64,000 bases of DNA from Pseudomonas folii (GCF_014357575.1 NZ_JACONW010000010.1:1-64000), one strand, 5' to 3'. Numbered from the stretch's first letter, positions 37,118-46,525 are shown. Numbers and translations are program-made. The notes: generated by a model from the sequence alone, not told the origin.

Positions 37118-37558
37118 CTAGTGAAGGTGGTTTTTATTAACTGCCAAACTATGCTTTACAAGATTCAGGTATTTCTCATCTTCTTCTGAAAAAATCTCCT
37201 CACCTTCCAGCATATAAGCTTTGCATAAATAATCGACACCTTCAGGTTTGCCCTGTTCATGAAGTGACTGCCCTAAACGCATCATGATGAAAGGGTTGAA
37301 TGCACCTTCGGGGCCATTCATGGCGTCATGGAGCGCCTCAATGGCATGCACATAGTCCTTCATGCCAAACAGCGCGTCAGCGATGCCAGCTTTTAGCCAC
37401 GTGTAGGCTTCCCAAGTGTCGCAAGGAGCGGGCAACAAACTGAGTGCTTCTTCGAAAATATTCAAGGCACTTGGGTATTCACCATCGTCCATAAACGAGT
37501 TTCCCAACTCACTCATTTCAGAAATTTTCTCGTACAGTTCGTCATCGAGTTCCAGCAT
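37118..37558 (-). CDS. TPR protein, copy 2
   Basis: This 146-aa cytoplasmic protein is made of tetratricopeptide-like helical pairs (GNSFMDDGEYPSALNIFEEA, IADALFGMKDYVHAIEALHD). It is a distant paralog of the gene 3 bp upstream. The shared LLPAP motif follows the first repeat in both. A pair of such small TPR proteins is often seen behind polymorphic toxins as immunity proteins, but here the upstream gene is an RTX protein. The role is unknown. Confidence 0.65.
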   Translation of the reverse strand: MLELDDELYEKISEMSELGNSFMDDGEYPSALNIFEEALSLLPAPCDTWEAYTWLKAGIADALFGMKDYVHAIEALHDAMNGPEGAFNPFIMMRLGQSLHEQGKPEGVDYLCKAYMLEGEEIFSEEDEKYLNLVKHSLAVNKNHLH

Positions 37559-37561
37559 GAT

Positions 37562-37993
37562 TTACACCTTTATATTCTCAAGATAGAAGTTCAGATGCTT
37601 ATTATCGTAGCCCTGAAAAGCTCTTTTCTTACCCAGCTTGTAAGCCTTGTCAAAATATTCAATGGCAAGCTCTTTTTCGCCAAGCTTATGGCATATTATT
37701 GCAAAATCGATAAAACTGCTGGTTTCTCGTGGTGGTTTTGTCTCCATTGCAATAACGGCCCATTGCCTGGCTTCCGTATAGTTTCCCAAATCGACAAACA
37801 CGCGAGAAATACAACTGGAAATCCAATTGGCAAGATCCCATTTCGTGGGCGGAGCAGGTAGTAACCCCCACGCCTCGTTATACTTTTCAAGTGCCTTGGC
37901 GTGATTGTTCTGAATTTTCAATCTATTACCAGACTCTACCAAGTCTACAATTTTTTGGGAAAGCTCACTATTTGAAATGTCCAGGTCTTCCAT
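37562..37993 (-). CDS. TPR protein, copy 1
   Basis: This 143-aa TPR-like protein (SGNRLKIQNNHAKALEKYNE, AWGLLPAP, then KLGEKELAIEYFDKAYKLG) is a paralog of the next gene. The frame extends to 38092 into the RTX gene, but ATG 37993 has GAGGAA at proper spacing. It is probably co-transcribed with copy 2 and perhaps with the RTX gene 92 bp upstream. Confidence 0.65.
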   Translation of the reverse strand: MEDLDISNSELSQKIVDLVESGNRLKIQNNHAKALEKYNEAWGLLPAPPTKWDLANWISSCISRVFVDLGNYTEARQWAVIAMETKPPRETSSFIDFAIICHKLGEKELAIEYFDKAYKLGKKRAFQGYDNKHLNFYLENIKV

Positions 37994-38085
37994 AAATTCC
38001 TCAGTCACTAAGCTCCAGTATGTTGCCTTGACAATACACGATTTAAACTCGCCTCGGTCTCCAAAACCTCGACGAGTTTGATATA

Positions 38086-39585
38086 TCACCAAGCCAACTG
38101 GGCATCTACCGGCGTAACACCTACCAATTCAATAGCGCCATCGGTGGCATGCTCAACCGATGAAGTGGTATTCGCGACGACCAAGTTATCTGCGGTGAAG
38201 GTCTTGGTAAAGGTGCCTTGCAAGCCAATCTCAAAACGCTGGCCATCAGTATTCAGGTCATAATCCTTGAGGTAAGTGCGGTGAAGGTCTTTGTCGTACA
38301 CCAGCTTCAACGTACCGTCAGTGCCATCGCCCAGGCCCGTATAACCGAGAGCCGATACATCAATCTTGTCATGGGCCACGTCAAACCCCGTAATCAGGTC
38401 AGCGGCGCCATGAACGCTGTCACTGCTATCCAGATAACGGAAAACGTCTACCCCTGCACCACCTGCAAGTGCATCGCCTGCCCCGCCGCCAATCAGGACA
38501 CCGCCGTCGTTCGGGGTGTGCAGCGAATCCCAACTTTGTTTCCCGGTCAGCGTTTGCCCGGCGTTGTCGTGGCTGTTATCACCCGCGAAAATAAATCCAT
38601 CGGCATCCTGATACGCAGTGCTGCCGTGCCGGTCAGCCTGGTCGATGTACACTTTGAAGCGGTTGCCTTGCGCATCGGTTTCAAAAGACTGGGCCACAAT
38701 ATGCCCTGCGGTTTTGTCATAGGCATAACTGAGCGTGCCATTGTAACCATCACCCAAGCCGGTGAAGTCGAGCGCGGACACATCCAGTACATCCCCGCGA
38801 AACAGGTTGAATCCGCTGATCAAGTCGACACTGGAAACTCCGGAAGCATCATTAACGTAACTATCGCTGACTTGGTGGTAAAGGAAGGTCTCTGTATTGA
38901 TGTTGCCGATCATGTGATCGGCACCTGCACCACCATCCAGTACGTTGTCGATCTTTCCGCCATGCAGGGTGTCGTCTCCGTCTCCACCATTGAGCACGTA
39001 GTGCTTGGTGCTCGAACTGTAGTCGAGGACATCGTTGCCGACAGTGCCATCGTGACGCAGTACAAAATTTGAGGTACTCAGCTTGCCTGAATAATCCCCA
39101 GCCAGCCGAAGCTCAAAGAAATCGCCGACGGCATCCTTGTCCAGCGAACGCAGGTAGGTGATATCCGCAGATGCGTCATAACTCACGGCCAAATCCCCAT
39201 TGTGGCCGTTACCGACCCGCTCCAGGCCAAGGGCGGTTAGATCCAGCACGTCATACTGACTAAAGCCGGTAATCAGATCGGAGTGGGAGCCTTGGGCGTT
39301 GGCGTAACTGTCGGTGAGCGATGTGTACACGAATTCCACACCACTTCCGTAGGTTGCGCCGCCAACCAGAGTATCTACCCCTGCCCCGCCTACCAATTTA
39401 TCGTCATCGCCGTGGCCATCCAGGGTGTCATTCCCGGCACCGCCGAACAGGTAGTCTTTCACATAGGTACCGCTCACTACATCGTCGCCAGCCGTACCGG
39501 TATAGGTGTTGAAAGATGGCCGATCGTGAAAGGCAGCTTGCTCGTCCAATACGGTTGGCAGGGCAGATTTAAAAACCGTCGACAT
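38086..39585 (-). CDS. RTX protein of alginate-epimerase-type R modules
   Basis: This 499-aa calcium-binding protein has Gly/Asp nonapeptide repeats (GGAGNDTLDGHGDDDKL, GGDGDDTLHGG, GGGAGDALAGGAGVD). They are arranged in about three modules that each continue with a DSY..DLITGF..DVLDLSALG..GDG.NGTL..YD pattern, as in the R modules of mannuronan C5-epimerases. No epimerase A module is present. Such proteins leave by type I secretion using a C-terminal signal and bind calcium or alginate outside the cell. It could be a matrix or alginate-binding factor, or a secretion-tail remnant of an epimerase. A TolC/HlyB/HlyD set is not adjacent. Confidence 0.82.
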   Translation of the reverse strand: MSTVFKSALPTVLDEQAAFHDRPSFNTYTGTAGDDVVSGTYVKDYLFGGAGNDTLDGHGDDDKLVGGAGVDTLVGGATYGSGVEFVYTSLTDSYANAQGSHSDLITGFSQYDVLDLTALGLERVGNGHNGDLAVSYDASADITYLRSLDKDAVGDFFELRLAGDYSGKLSTSNFVLRHDGTVGNDVLDYSSSTKHYVLNGGDGDDTLHGGKIDNVLDGGAGADHMIGNINTETFLYHQVSDSYVNDASGVSSVDLISGFNLFRGDVLDVSALDFTGLGDGYNGTLSYAYDKTAGHIVAQSFETDAQGNRFKVYIDQADRHGSTAYQDADGFIFAGDNSHDNAGQTLTGKQSWDSLHTPNDGGVLIGGGAGDALAGGAGVDVFRYLDSSDSVHGAADLITGFDVAHDKIDVSALGYTGLGDGTDGTLKLVYDKDLHRTYLKDYDLNTDGQRFEIGLQGTFTKTFTADNLVVANTTSSVEHATDGAIELVGVTPVDAQLAW

Positions 39586-39897
39586 AATAGTTCGCCTGAA
39601 CAGGAAGGAAATTCACCATGGATAGACTTCTCAGCCCTTCCTGAATTCAAGGGCTCGCATCAATGATGCGCGATTTTATTGAGGCGCCGTGCAGACCAGG
39701 TGTGTGGGCCGAATTCCTGACAGTTGGAATCACACCGAGCACACTGGGCTCCAGTCCTAGGACATGAGTAACGAAAGCGAACGGTTCGAATGCGGATGCG
39801 CAGCTTTTAGGAGAAATAGTGAAACAGGCTCGATAGGCGCTGAAAAAGCGATGAGTTGCGGCGTCCTGTGAGAGTTGCGGACTTTTTGACAGGTTTG
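39586..39897. other. Upstream region of the RTX gene
   Basis: About 312 bp hold the RTX promoter and the chromosome side of attL. No ORF is convincing. Confidence 0.4.
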
Positions 39898-40022
39898 GCA
39901 GCCTTGCGCCACCAAAACCCAGAAACGAAAAAGCCCTGAAAATTCAGGGCTTTGACGTATCTAAGATGGCGGAAGCATAGAGATTCGAACTCTAGGACCT
40001 GTTACAGTCGGCAGTTTTCAAG
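39898..40022. repeat. attL: left direct repeat of the island
   Basis: 125 bp match 50406-50530 with only three visible mismatches (one at the CCAAAACCC stretch, two in the terminator loop). Identity ends sharply at TTTTCAAG, inside the anticodon loop. Confidence 0.88.
39967..40022 (-). pseudogene. 3' half of tRNA-Ser(UGA), displaced by integration
   Basis: The fragment runs from CCA (TGG at 39967-39969 on plus) to the anticodon loop and lacks the 5' half, so it cannot make a tRNA. It is followed on the minus strand by a copy of the tRNA terminator (39928-39953). Confidence 0.85.
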
Positions 40023-40398
40023 TCTCCAATTTTTTCCTTTACAAACAGTCACATACAAAATCTCGCGTTCCCAAACTATAATATTTGAAGTGTGCTGCAC
40101 ACCGCATTCCCCCGTCATAAATCCATTTGTTTCGGAACGGCATTTCCGTGGTTCCAAGGTTGCTCGCGGCCATTAATCGACCCCCACTACGGTCGACCAA
40201 GTTGCCGGGTTCTGGTTTCCATTAGACGCAATGAAGCCCGCCAGGACGAGCTTCTCTGTGAGGGCCGTTTAACGAATGTCCCGTTATGAGAACCTTTCGA
40301 AATGCAACAATGCCGGTGGTTAACCGCAGTGTCCACTGCGTTGGCAGCATTCGGTCAGTTACATGATGCGGTTGACAGCTAGCCCCAGCCCTTCAAAC
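40023..40398. other. Left end of island, no gene seen
   Basis: About 376 bp between attL and the first cargo gene. Short plus-strand frames are not convincing. This is where an excisionase or left-end gene might once have been. Confidence 0.35.
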
Positions 40399-41721
40399 TC
40401 AAGTTACAGCTACGTCAATGTGCAAACGGGCGAATTCGTACTCCCCTGAGACAACTCGCAAATCGTAGACGCCTGCTACTTTCGCTTGAAACTGTACGGG
40501 TATAACTTGTATGAAGTTAAAAACCGGTACGGCTTCCCCCTTGACCGGGGTGAAGGGCAGCCTAAAAATCTCTTCTCCATCTGGACTATTTACAACAACA
40601 AAAAACGTCAGTATTTGAGAGACAGACAACTGTCCCATTGAAACAACAACAGTCGCCCAGCAAGCAACATCTCCAGGGAGCGACGGGATAGAACAATTAT
40701 TTATCCCGCCACCCAAAACGTACAACAAACCGTTTTGCACATGAACGCCATGCGCAGCCATGAATGTAGGGACATTGAGGCCGACAGCTATTTCAGCTGA
40801 CGTCACCTCTCTTGCTTCTGGTGGAATTGCAAAACCTGGCTCGCCTCTTCTACCCCCCTTCGCGACAATAGATCTGACTATCTTTCCGTCGGTCGTAACA
40901 AACTCCAGTTTGGTATCACCTCCATTACTACTATGCTCTCCGGGATGCATTCCTCGGCGCCCCCCCTCACCAATAGAAACTTGAAGAGTGAGGGGGCCGT
41001 AAGCGCCTTCTAATTCTCGTGAAGAGAAAATTGCTTCAATTTGTTCTCCGCCGCTCCCACCACCGCCTCCCGCAGCATTTTCACCTTCAGCGCCTGCACC
41101 GCCTCCCCCTGCGCCTGGAAACTCCCCAGACGGAAGCACGAAATTTAGTAAGTCTCTGTAATTGAAACTGCCTTCATGTCGAATATCTCCACCTTTGCCA
41201 CCCTCGCCAGCTTTTGCATTGTTGCCTATGGCTCCCCCGCCCCCACCACCAGCGCCAGGTCCCTTACCGCCTTCACCTCCCAAGTGGAGTGTAGAGTTGT
41301 TGAATATGATTCCCTCTTTGGAAGCTTTTAAGACCTCCGCTGTCATCCCGGGTGTAAGCATCCACCCCTGACGCCCAAGCGCGTCAAATTCATTGAGCTG
41401 CTTTTGCTTCCAATCTCTAAGCAGCGCGGGGGGAAAAGCATCAGCCCTGTTCGGCTGGTCGACTTCCAACGCGTGCTCGACGCAGAGAATCACGAGATTG
41501 CTGGCTGATCGATTCACCTCCGCCGTCATATTCTCGTCCCAGCGCGGTCCACCCTCGCGGCGCGCGCAGATGTGGGCAACGTTGGAATTCAGAGATCGCT
41601 CACCGGTAAGCGGATCAACTTTGTACAGCGGGCGCTTGCAGGACGGCTCCGCGCATCTGAAGGCATTGGCATAAAGCTGCTTCACTGTCGCAAGTGTTGG
41701 TAAGGGATGCTCTCTTGGCAT
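40399..41721 (-). CDS. HNH-like / polyglycine / beta-rich protein of unknown function
   Basis: This 440-aa protein has three parts. Residues 1-115 look like an HNH nuclease or treble-clef fold: Cys23 and Cys28, NVAHI with His50, Asn75, Cys80 and His83 (NLVILCVEH). The next position is Ala where HNH proteins of this type often have a second His. Residues 146-300 are very Gly-rich (GGEGGKGPGAGGGGGG and similar), as in polyglycine-II sandwiches of phage adhesins. The C-terminal 120 residues are beta-rich (LTFFVVVNSPDGEEIF, VFNFIQVIPVQFQAKVAGVY). The combination is not known to me. It may be a defence effector or a phage-related protein; the island cargo position favours the former. Confidence 0.7.
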   Translation of the reverse strand: MPREHPLPTLATVKQLYANAFRCAEPSCKRPLYKVDPLTGERSLNSNVAHICARREGGPRWDENMTAEVNRSASNLVILCVEHALEVDQPNRADAFPPALLRDWKQKQLNEFDALGRQGWMLTPGMTAEVLKASKEGIIFNNSTLHLGGEGGKGPGAGGGGGGAIGNNAKAGEGGKGGDIRHEGSFNYRDLLNFVLPSGEFPGAGGGGAGAEGENAAGGGGGSGGEQIEAIFSSRELEGAYGPLTLQVSIGEGGRRGMHPGEHSSNGGDTKLEFVTTDGKIVRSIVAKGGRRGEPGFAIPPEAREVTSAEIAVGLNVPTFMAAHGVHVQNGLLYVLGGGINNCSIPSLPGDVACWATVVVSMGQLSVSQILTFFVVVNSPDGEEIFRLPFTPVKGEAVPVFNFIQVIPVQFQAKVAGVYDLRVVSGEYEFARLHIDVAVT

Positions 41722-41944
41722 GCGTGTAGCCTTTTATAAAGGAATTTGACGGTCAGTTCAGCGTAGCGCAATTGCCACATGCGGGATGCTTTCAAGGGAG
41801 CTGATGCGAATTGAGTTGGTTGTAAAAGCGGCAGGGTTTGACATCGTGGTTACTAAATCAATAATTCCATTTCGGATGGGCTAAGCTCGACCACTTACCT
41901 GCTGTGGGGTTCCATCAAACTAAAATAAGCCCGCCAGGGAAGAC

Positions 41945-42496
41945 TTATTTTGGGCATAAATGGGATACTAGATCCTCTGTCGGAAATTTTTGACGGACCG
42001 GACTATCATCTAATTTTGAAAGAATGTGGTCACTTAACGCTCTTATGGTCTTAGTGTTATCTGAGATAATTTTCACAGTCTCGAGCCAGTACTTTGCAAA
42101 CAAATTATCAAATAGCTCACTCGCATTTTCTTTATCCATGAACGTATTTGAGTCGAAGCCTGAAACAAAGTAAATATATTCACTTATCTTGTCAAAATCG
42201 TTCGCACCATTACCACGGAAGATTTCCATTACGCAGCTCCACTCTGCAGTCTTCCGATCAATCAACTGTGCAGCAGCACCTGCCATCAGCGTACGAATCC
42301 TTGATTCTATTAACTTTCTCGCATCGCCAATTTCGCGCAACCTGGGAAAAATAAACAAATTACAATGACCATAGTAACTATTCCCATCTCGGGTAATTTC
42401 TATATGGTCTGTATAGATCCCGTGATGACGGGCTGTAATCCAGTGTCCAACTTCGTGTTCAACTACCTCACGCTTGAGACGTACGCATGAAGCCAT
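41945..42496 (-). CDS. HExxH-motif protein, FtsH/M41-like
   Basis: This 183-aa protein has HEVGH at residues 14-18, followed by a helix and a later RIRTLMAGAAAQLID that resembles the AG-A-A element of M41 (FtsH) peptidases. There is no AAA domain or membrane segment, so it would be a free protease domain or a degenerate relative. Starts near 42496 follow GAGGAAA. It lies between the HNH-like gene and the HEPN-like operon with gaps of about 220 and 290 bp that show no genes. Metal binding is an inference from the motif. Confidence 0.6.
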   Translation of the reverse strand: MASCVRLKREVVEHEVGHWITARHHGIYTDHIEITRDGNSYYGHCNLFIFPRLREIGDARKLIESRIRTLMAGAAAQLIDRKTAEWSCVMEIFRGNGANDFDKISEYIYFVSGFDSNTFMDKENASELFDNLFAKYWLETVKIISDNTKTIRALSDHILSKLDDSPVRQKFPTEDLVSHLCPK

Positions 42497-42782
42497 TTGA
42501 TATTTTCCTCACACCTTGAAGTCGCGCCCATCTTCCTGATTGCTATCGGAGTCACGCGCCCTTACCTTCAGAAATCTGCCGCGTGCCTCTCTGCTTACCG
42601 CTTGATACTCATGTATCTGGTGCACAGTCCTAACTAAAGAGGTTACCGGCATCGACTCAATCTACTTGAGACTTTTGAAAAATCTTCAAGCGAATCGATT
42701 AACTCTTTAACGGGCTTATCAAGATGCTCACACCGCCCCCCTCCTGCCGTAGATACCCAACAAACCTTGAGCATAATGGAGT

Positions 42783-43682
42783 TCAACCACCCGCGTGGTT
42801 ATCGATATCAAATTTTATTACTTCAAATAGAGCTATAGACACCCAATTCACTCCCAAGTCTATGATAGGCTTAAAGAAAAGATCGGGAAATATAATCTGG
42901 CTTGTGCTTATATTTTTTTGCCAACCTCCTTGCAGATAATGAAAATAACGATTGCGCAACTCTATCATAAACTCCATAAATCCTATAAAACTGATTTTAA
43001 GCTCTTCATCCTCTGTTTCACTTTGAAGACCAGTTTTGGCTTTCTCTTTATAGAGGTTAAAGTAAACACTTCTCATTTCTTCTACCTCTATACTGCCCAC
43101 ATCGATATCCAGCGTTAACCTAAAAAAATATTCATCTTTCCATTCACTTTTTATGAAGTTTTTAAAAAAAAGCAACTCACCCTCATTATTCTTGGTAGGC
43201 ATGTACTTCTGCAGACTTTTAAATGACTTATTAAAGCTCTTGGATTTTGAAACATAGATTAGTGGGATACTGTAACTAATACCCTCAAGCACTCTATAGA
43301 GAAAAAGAAAAGCCTCCAAATAGCGCTCGCTTTTTCTAGCCACAATACAGTTAATCAGTTCAAACTCTATAATTTCGTAAAACTCATCATTACTCCTGAG
43401 AGAGCGAAAGTATGTTGAAATATCCAGAAGACTAACATCATCAGGAAAAACGCCCAACAACGAACTTTTGTTAGGTCGCGCATTTTGCGTGTATGGAAAG
43501 TTTAAATAATTAGTAGACAATTTAAATTTTTTATCAAAAAACACATCGGAGATATTACAAGTCCCCGTCAGCAGACGAAAAATTCGCAGCGCAGGGCTGT
43601 TATTTTTATTTAAAGATAGCCCAGCAGATATCTCATCTTCTTTCGAGAAGATTGACTCCAAATAAACATATCTCTCAATCAT
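42783..43682 (-). CDS. HEPN-like protein (candidate RNase toxin)
   Basis: This AT-rich gene encodes 299 aa. A C-terminal helix carries R243-N-R-Y-F-H248 (FMIELRNRYFHYLQGG). This matches the Rx4-6H motif, with Asn after Arg, that forms the active site of HEPN ribonucleases. An earlier helix (ERYLEAFLFLYRVLEGISYS, about 119-138) fits the first HEPN helix. The remaining N-terminus is unrecognised. Its start overlaps the end of the DGQHR-like gene by 8 bp, so translation is coupled and the products probably interact. RNase activity is inferred, not shown. Confidence 0.62.
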   Translation of the reverse strand: MIERYVYLESIFSKEDEISAGLSLNKNNSPALRIFRLLTGTCNISDVFFDKKFKLSTNYLNFPYTQNARPNKSSLLGVFPDDVSLLDISTYFRSLRSNDEFYEIIEFELINCIVARKSERYLEAFLFLYRVLEGISYSIPLIYVSKSKSFNKSFKSLQKYMPTKNNEGELLFFKNFIKSEWKDEYFFRLTLDIDVGSIEVEEMRSVYFNLYKEKAKTGLQSETEDEELKISFIGFMEFMIELRNRYFHYLQGGWQKNISTSQIIFPDLFFKPIIDLGVNWVSIALFEVIKFDIDNHAGG

Positions 43683-44694
43683 TTAGAGTAAGCTCACTAA
43701 AGTGCTCAAGCAAGTCTTCCGCATCCAAATCCTTATACTCTACGAAACTTTTAAAATACTCACAGGAAAGCTCTCGTCGAAACTTACCAACTTTGATTCG
43801 CGAGGGATTGAAGTCTGCGAATGCCTGATCAAATACACTAGTACACTCAGCAAATTCTTTTTCATTTATGAGCTTCAACTTTTCTATTGAGTGTTTCGCT
43901 CCAGCTGCGAACCCGACGAGATTATTTGTGACTTTTAACCACTTTAATGAATCAGGATCTTTTTGATAGATCGCAAGAAGCTTTATGAACTCCTTGAAGC
44001 TTGACTTATACTTTGTGGGTTCCACCGCCATAATTTTCCCAACTAATAAATCATCCATCTTTTCCTCGATGATCTTTTTATTGTCTACAACTGGACTATC
44101 TGCCATAAAAGCCAGATACGCTTGAATGATGTCTGACTTCCTAAAAGCCTTACGCGCGCTAACGGTTGATGAGTCTTTTTCAGCAACAACGCTAATGCCT
44201 AACTTTTTAAAATCAAATGCATTGGCAATCATTATCTCAACTTGGTGCCGAGGCGTCATGGGCCTTTGCCCGTTATTGAGAGTGATCATTCTGTACAATA
44301 ATTTTTCGACAGAGTCACACAAAATAAAGTTTATATAAATAATATACTTATCACCAAACTCTACTTCTTCCGACGCACGAAACAAAGTATTAAGCCTTTG
44401 AATACCGTCCAAAACAAACGAGCTTTCTATATGACTATTTACAAAAACTTCAATTTCCTTAATTGTTTCAAGCTCCTTATCTGTTACAAATGCAACAGTA
44501 ATCGGCGGCATCACGCACCCGTCTACAATGTCACGCTCAAGTTTGCTATAGAATTTCTTATCCTGTAGTTTTCTTTGGAACTCTGTTTTATCAATCAGCG
44601 GTATGAGTGACTTTATTGCCTCCGTGTAAGTTGCCTTTCCAAATGCAACGGTACCATTTATCACGCTATCAGCCTGTATGTCTAATATTTTCAT
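43675..44694 (-). CDS. DGQHR/DUF262-like protein, partner of the HEPN-like gene
   Basis: This 339-aa protein has the strand-loop FVLDGIQRLNTLF (DGIQR at 96-100) and then LNNGQRPMTPRHQVEIM (139-155). These resemble the DGQHR/DndB and GmrS-type DUF262 proteins, which share a ParB-like fold. The central Gln of DGQ is Ile here. The frame runs up to 44967, but ATG 44694 fits the start of conserved sequence. The gene is AT-rich, unlike the chromosome. It is first of a two-gene operon. Possible roles are regulator or sensor of the HEPN-like partner, or DNA-modification linked restriction. Confidence 0.62.
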   Translation of the reverse strand: MKILDIQADSVINGTVAFGKATYTEAIKSLIPLIDKTEFQRKLQDKKFYSKLERDIVDGCVMPPITVAFVTDKELETIKEIEVFVNSHIESSFVLDGIQRLNTLFRASEEVEFGDKYIIYINFILCDSVEKLLYRMITLNNGQRPMTPRHQVEIMIANAFDFKKLGISVVAEKDSSTVSARKAFRKSDIIQAYLAFMADSPVVDNKKIIEEKMDDLLVGKIMAVEPTKYKSSFKEFIKLLAIYQKDPDSLKWLKVTNNLVGFAAGAKHSIEKLKLINEKEFAECTSVFDQAFADFNPSRIKVGKFRRELSCEYFKSFVEYKDLDAEDLLEHFSELTLND

Positions 44695-45244
44695 TATGCG
44701 CCCAATTTTATTCAGCTTTCTTCTCAAGCCCTGAATACTACAATCTCTCGGCCAAGTGTTCATAGCAAAATTTCGGCTAGCTTCCTGCACTCGGATGCCA
44801 GAAATGCCGACCTTGGGGGGAGCGCTTCTGGCCTTAGTCCTACCATGCTCGTCTAGCAGTGAGTTCCAAGCCCCAGGCCGAGTTGAGTCTTGGCTCTGAC
44901 AATGGAGGCCCATACAGGTGAATTGTCGCGGATTGACGAATGCGTGTGGGCAGCAAGCACAACTCAACAGTGCGCAAATCTGCCTGATACCTTCTACTTT
45001 ATCACCTGAGATTCGCGCACCCGATTACTAGTCGCTTCAAGCTCGTCAGATGAACGTTTTAAAATTCTGAGTAAATGTTAAAAAATGTGCTGCTTCCCAC
45101 CGTTGGAGGCAGAGTAGCACTACTTTTTCTCACTCGATCCGATCATATACACTACGCGGCATCGTGCTCTTTTTGCTTAACTGATCTGCTCGGTTATTCG
45201 AGATCTTAACTATTGATATTTGGCGGAATTTTTATCCGTGTGCA
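44695..45244. other. Island gap between defence-like operon and rulB
   Basis: About 550 bp. Near 44700-44970 the minus-strand frame is open but not coding-like. The promoter of the DGQHR-HEPN operon should lie here. No repeats or RNA genes are seen. Confidence 0.35.
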
Positions 45245-46525
45245 TTAATTGCATTTAACCGTCCAAAGCTGATCGAGCCTAGTTGTAAAGCTTTGACTCA
45301 TCATTTCCCGCCGCATTCCCCAATCCGGATCAAACGGTACATTGGCGGTTCGAAGCGTTCCACGGCCCCATCTCTGGTTTATTTCGTCAAGTATACCCAT
45401 CACCCTCTCTGCAGCCTGCGGCTGATTTAGGGCAAACAGGTCATCGGTAAATTCGCCGGGCTGCCGCAAATCCATGAACAGCACTTCAGCCTTGCTGTAT
45501 TTGAAGCCTGGCCGAAACAGTCGGTTGACAGCCTCGGTCGCAGCCTTTGTCATCAAGCGCACGTCATTCGTGGGATATGGCAGTTCAACCAAAGCGCCGT
45601 TGGCATACTTCGCCTCGTCGGGGTTGAACATGCCTGTGCGGATGCTGACTCGAATCTTCTTGCACAGCGAGTTTTGCGCCCGCAGCTTCTCCGCTGCGCG
45701 CTGAACGTAGGTGGCCACCGCCTCTTTTATAGGCTCGATCGTGGTCAGGCGCTTGCCGAACAACCGGCTTGAGCATATTTCCTGCTTTGGCGGCTCTTAA
45801 TCGCCCAGCTCTAGGCAACTGATTCCAGATAGCTCGCGTACCGTCTTCTCGATGACCACGCTGAATTTCTTCCCGAGCATTGTCGGGTCGGCCTTGGCCA
45901 GGTCCATAGCCGTCAGGATGTTCATCGCTTCGAGGTGGGCCTTCATCTTTCGGCCGACACCCCACACCTCTGAAACAGCAGTGTTACGCAGCACCCAGTC
46001 GCGTTTGAATGGATCACAGATATCGACTACCCCACCCGTATTGGCCTGCAGCCGCTTGGCCGTGTGGTTGGCCAGCTTTGCCAGGGTCTTGGTGGGGCCA
46101 ATGCCTACGCCGACCGGAATGCCGGTTGACCGGTGCACCGCGGTGCGAATCGTTCGGCCAAATGCAGTCAGGTCGCCGGGAATGCCCGTCAGATCGCAAA
46201 ACGCCTCGTCGATGCTGTAGACCTCAACGACGGGCACCATGGACTCTATGACGGTCATGACCCGTTCGCTGATGTCGCCATAAAGCGCGTAGTTGCTGCT
46301 GAATGCCTGGACGCCGTTCTGGCGCAGCGCATCTTTGATCTGGAAGTATGGTGCGCTCATCTTCACGAACGGCTTGGCGTCGTAGCTGCGTGCAATGACA
46401 CAACCGTCGTTATTGCTCAGCACCACTATCGGTGTTTTCGCCAGATCGGGCCAGAACACCCTTTCGCAACTGGCGTAGAAGCTGTTGCAGTCGACCAGCG
46501 CAAAGACTGGCTCACGAGTTGTCAT
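45245..46525 (-). pseudogene. rulB: rulB/umuC-type Y-family DNA polymerase, interrupted by one TAA
   Basis: Together the frame encodes 425 residues of an UmuC-type translesion polymerase, plus one internal stop. The catalytic acids are present: Asp12 in [12 protein letters not shown] and Asp106/Glu107 in YSIDEAF. Codon 243 is TAA (plus positions 45797-45799), directly followed in the same frame by EPPKQEICSSRLFGKRL and the little-finger domain to the normal end. Thus a single nonsense mutation truncates it to 242 aa. ATG 45763 might restart a C-terminal piece. It overlaps rulA by 14 bp. Without readthrough the polymerase is inactive. Confidence 0.88.

Noticed and set aside
38218-39072. Plus-strand ORF opposite the RTX gene
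   Set aside because: It mirrors the RTX repeats in reverse and has no ribosome site.
44695-44967. N-terminal extension of the DGQHR-like protein
   Set aside because: Cys/Arg-rich, unlike the rest in composition, and ATG 44694 fits the start of the conserved part.
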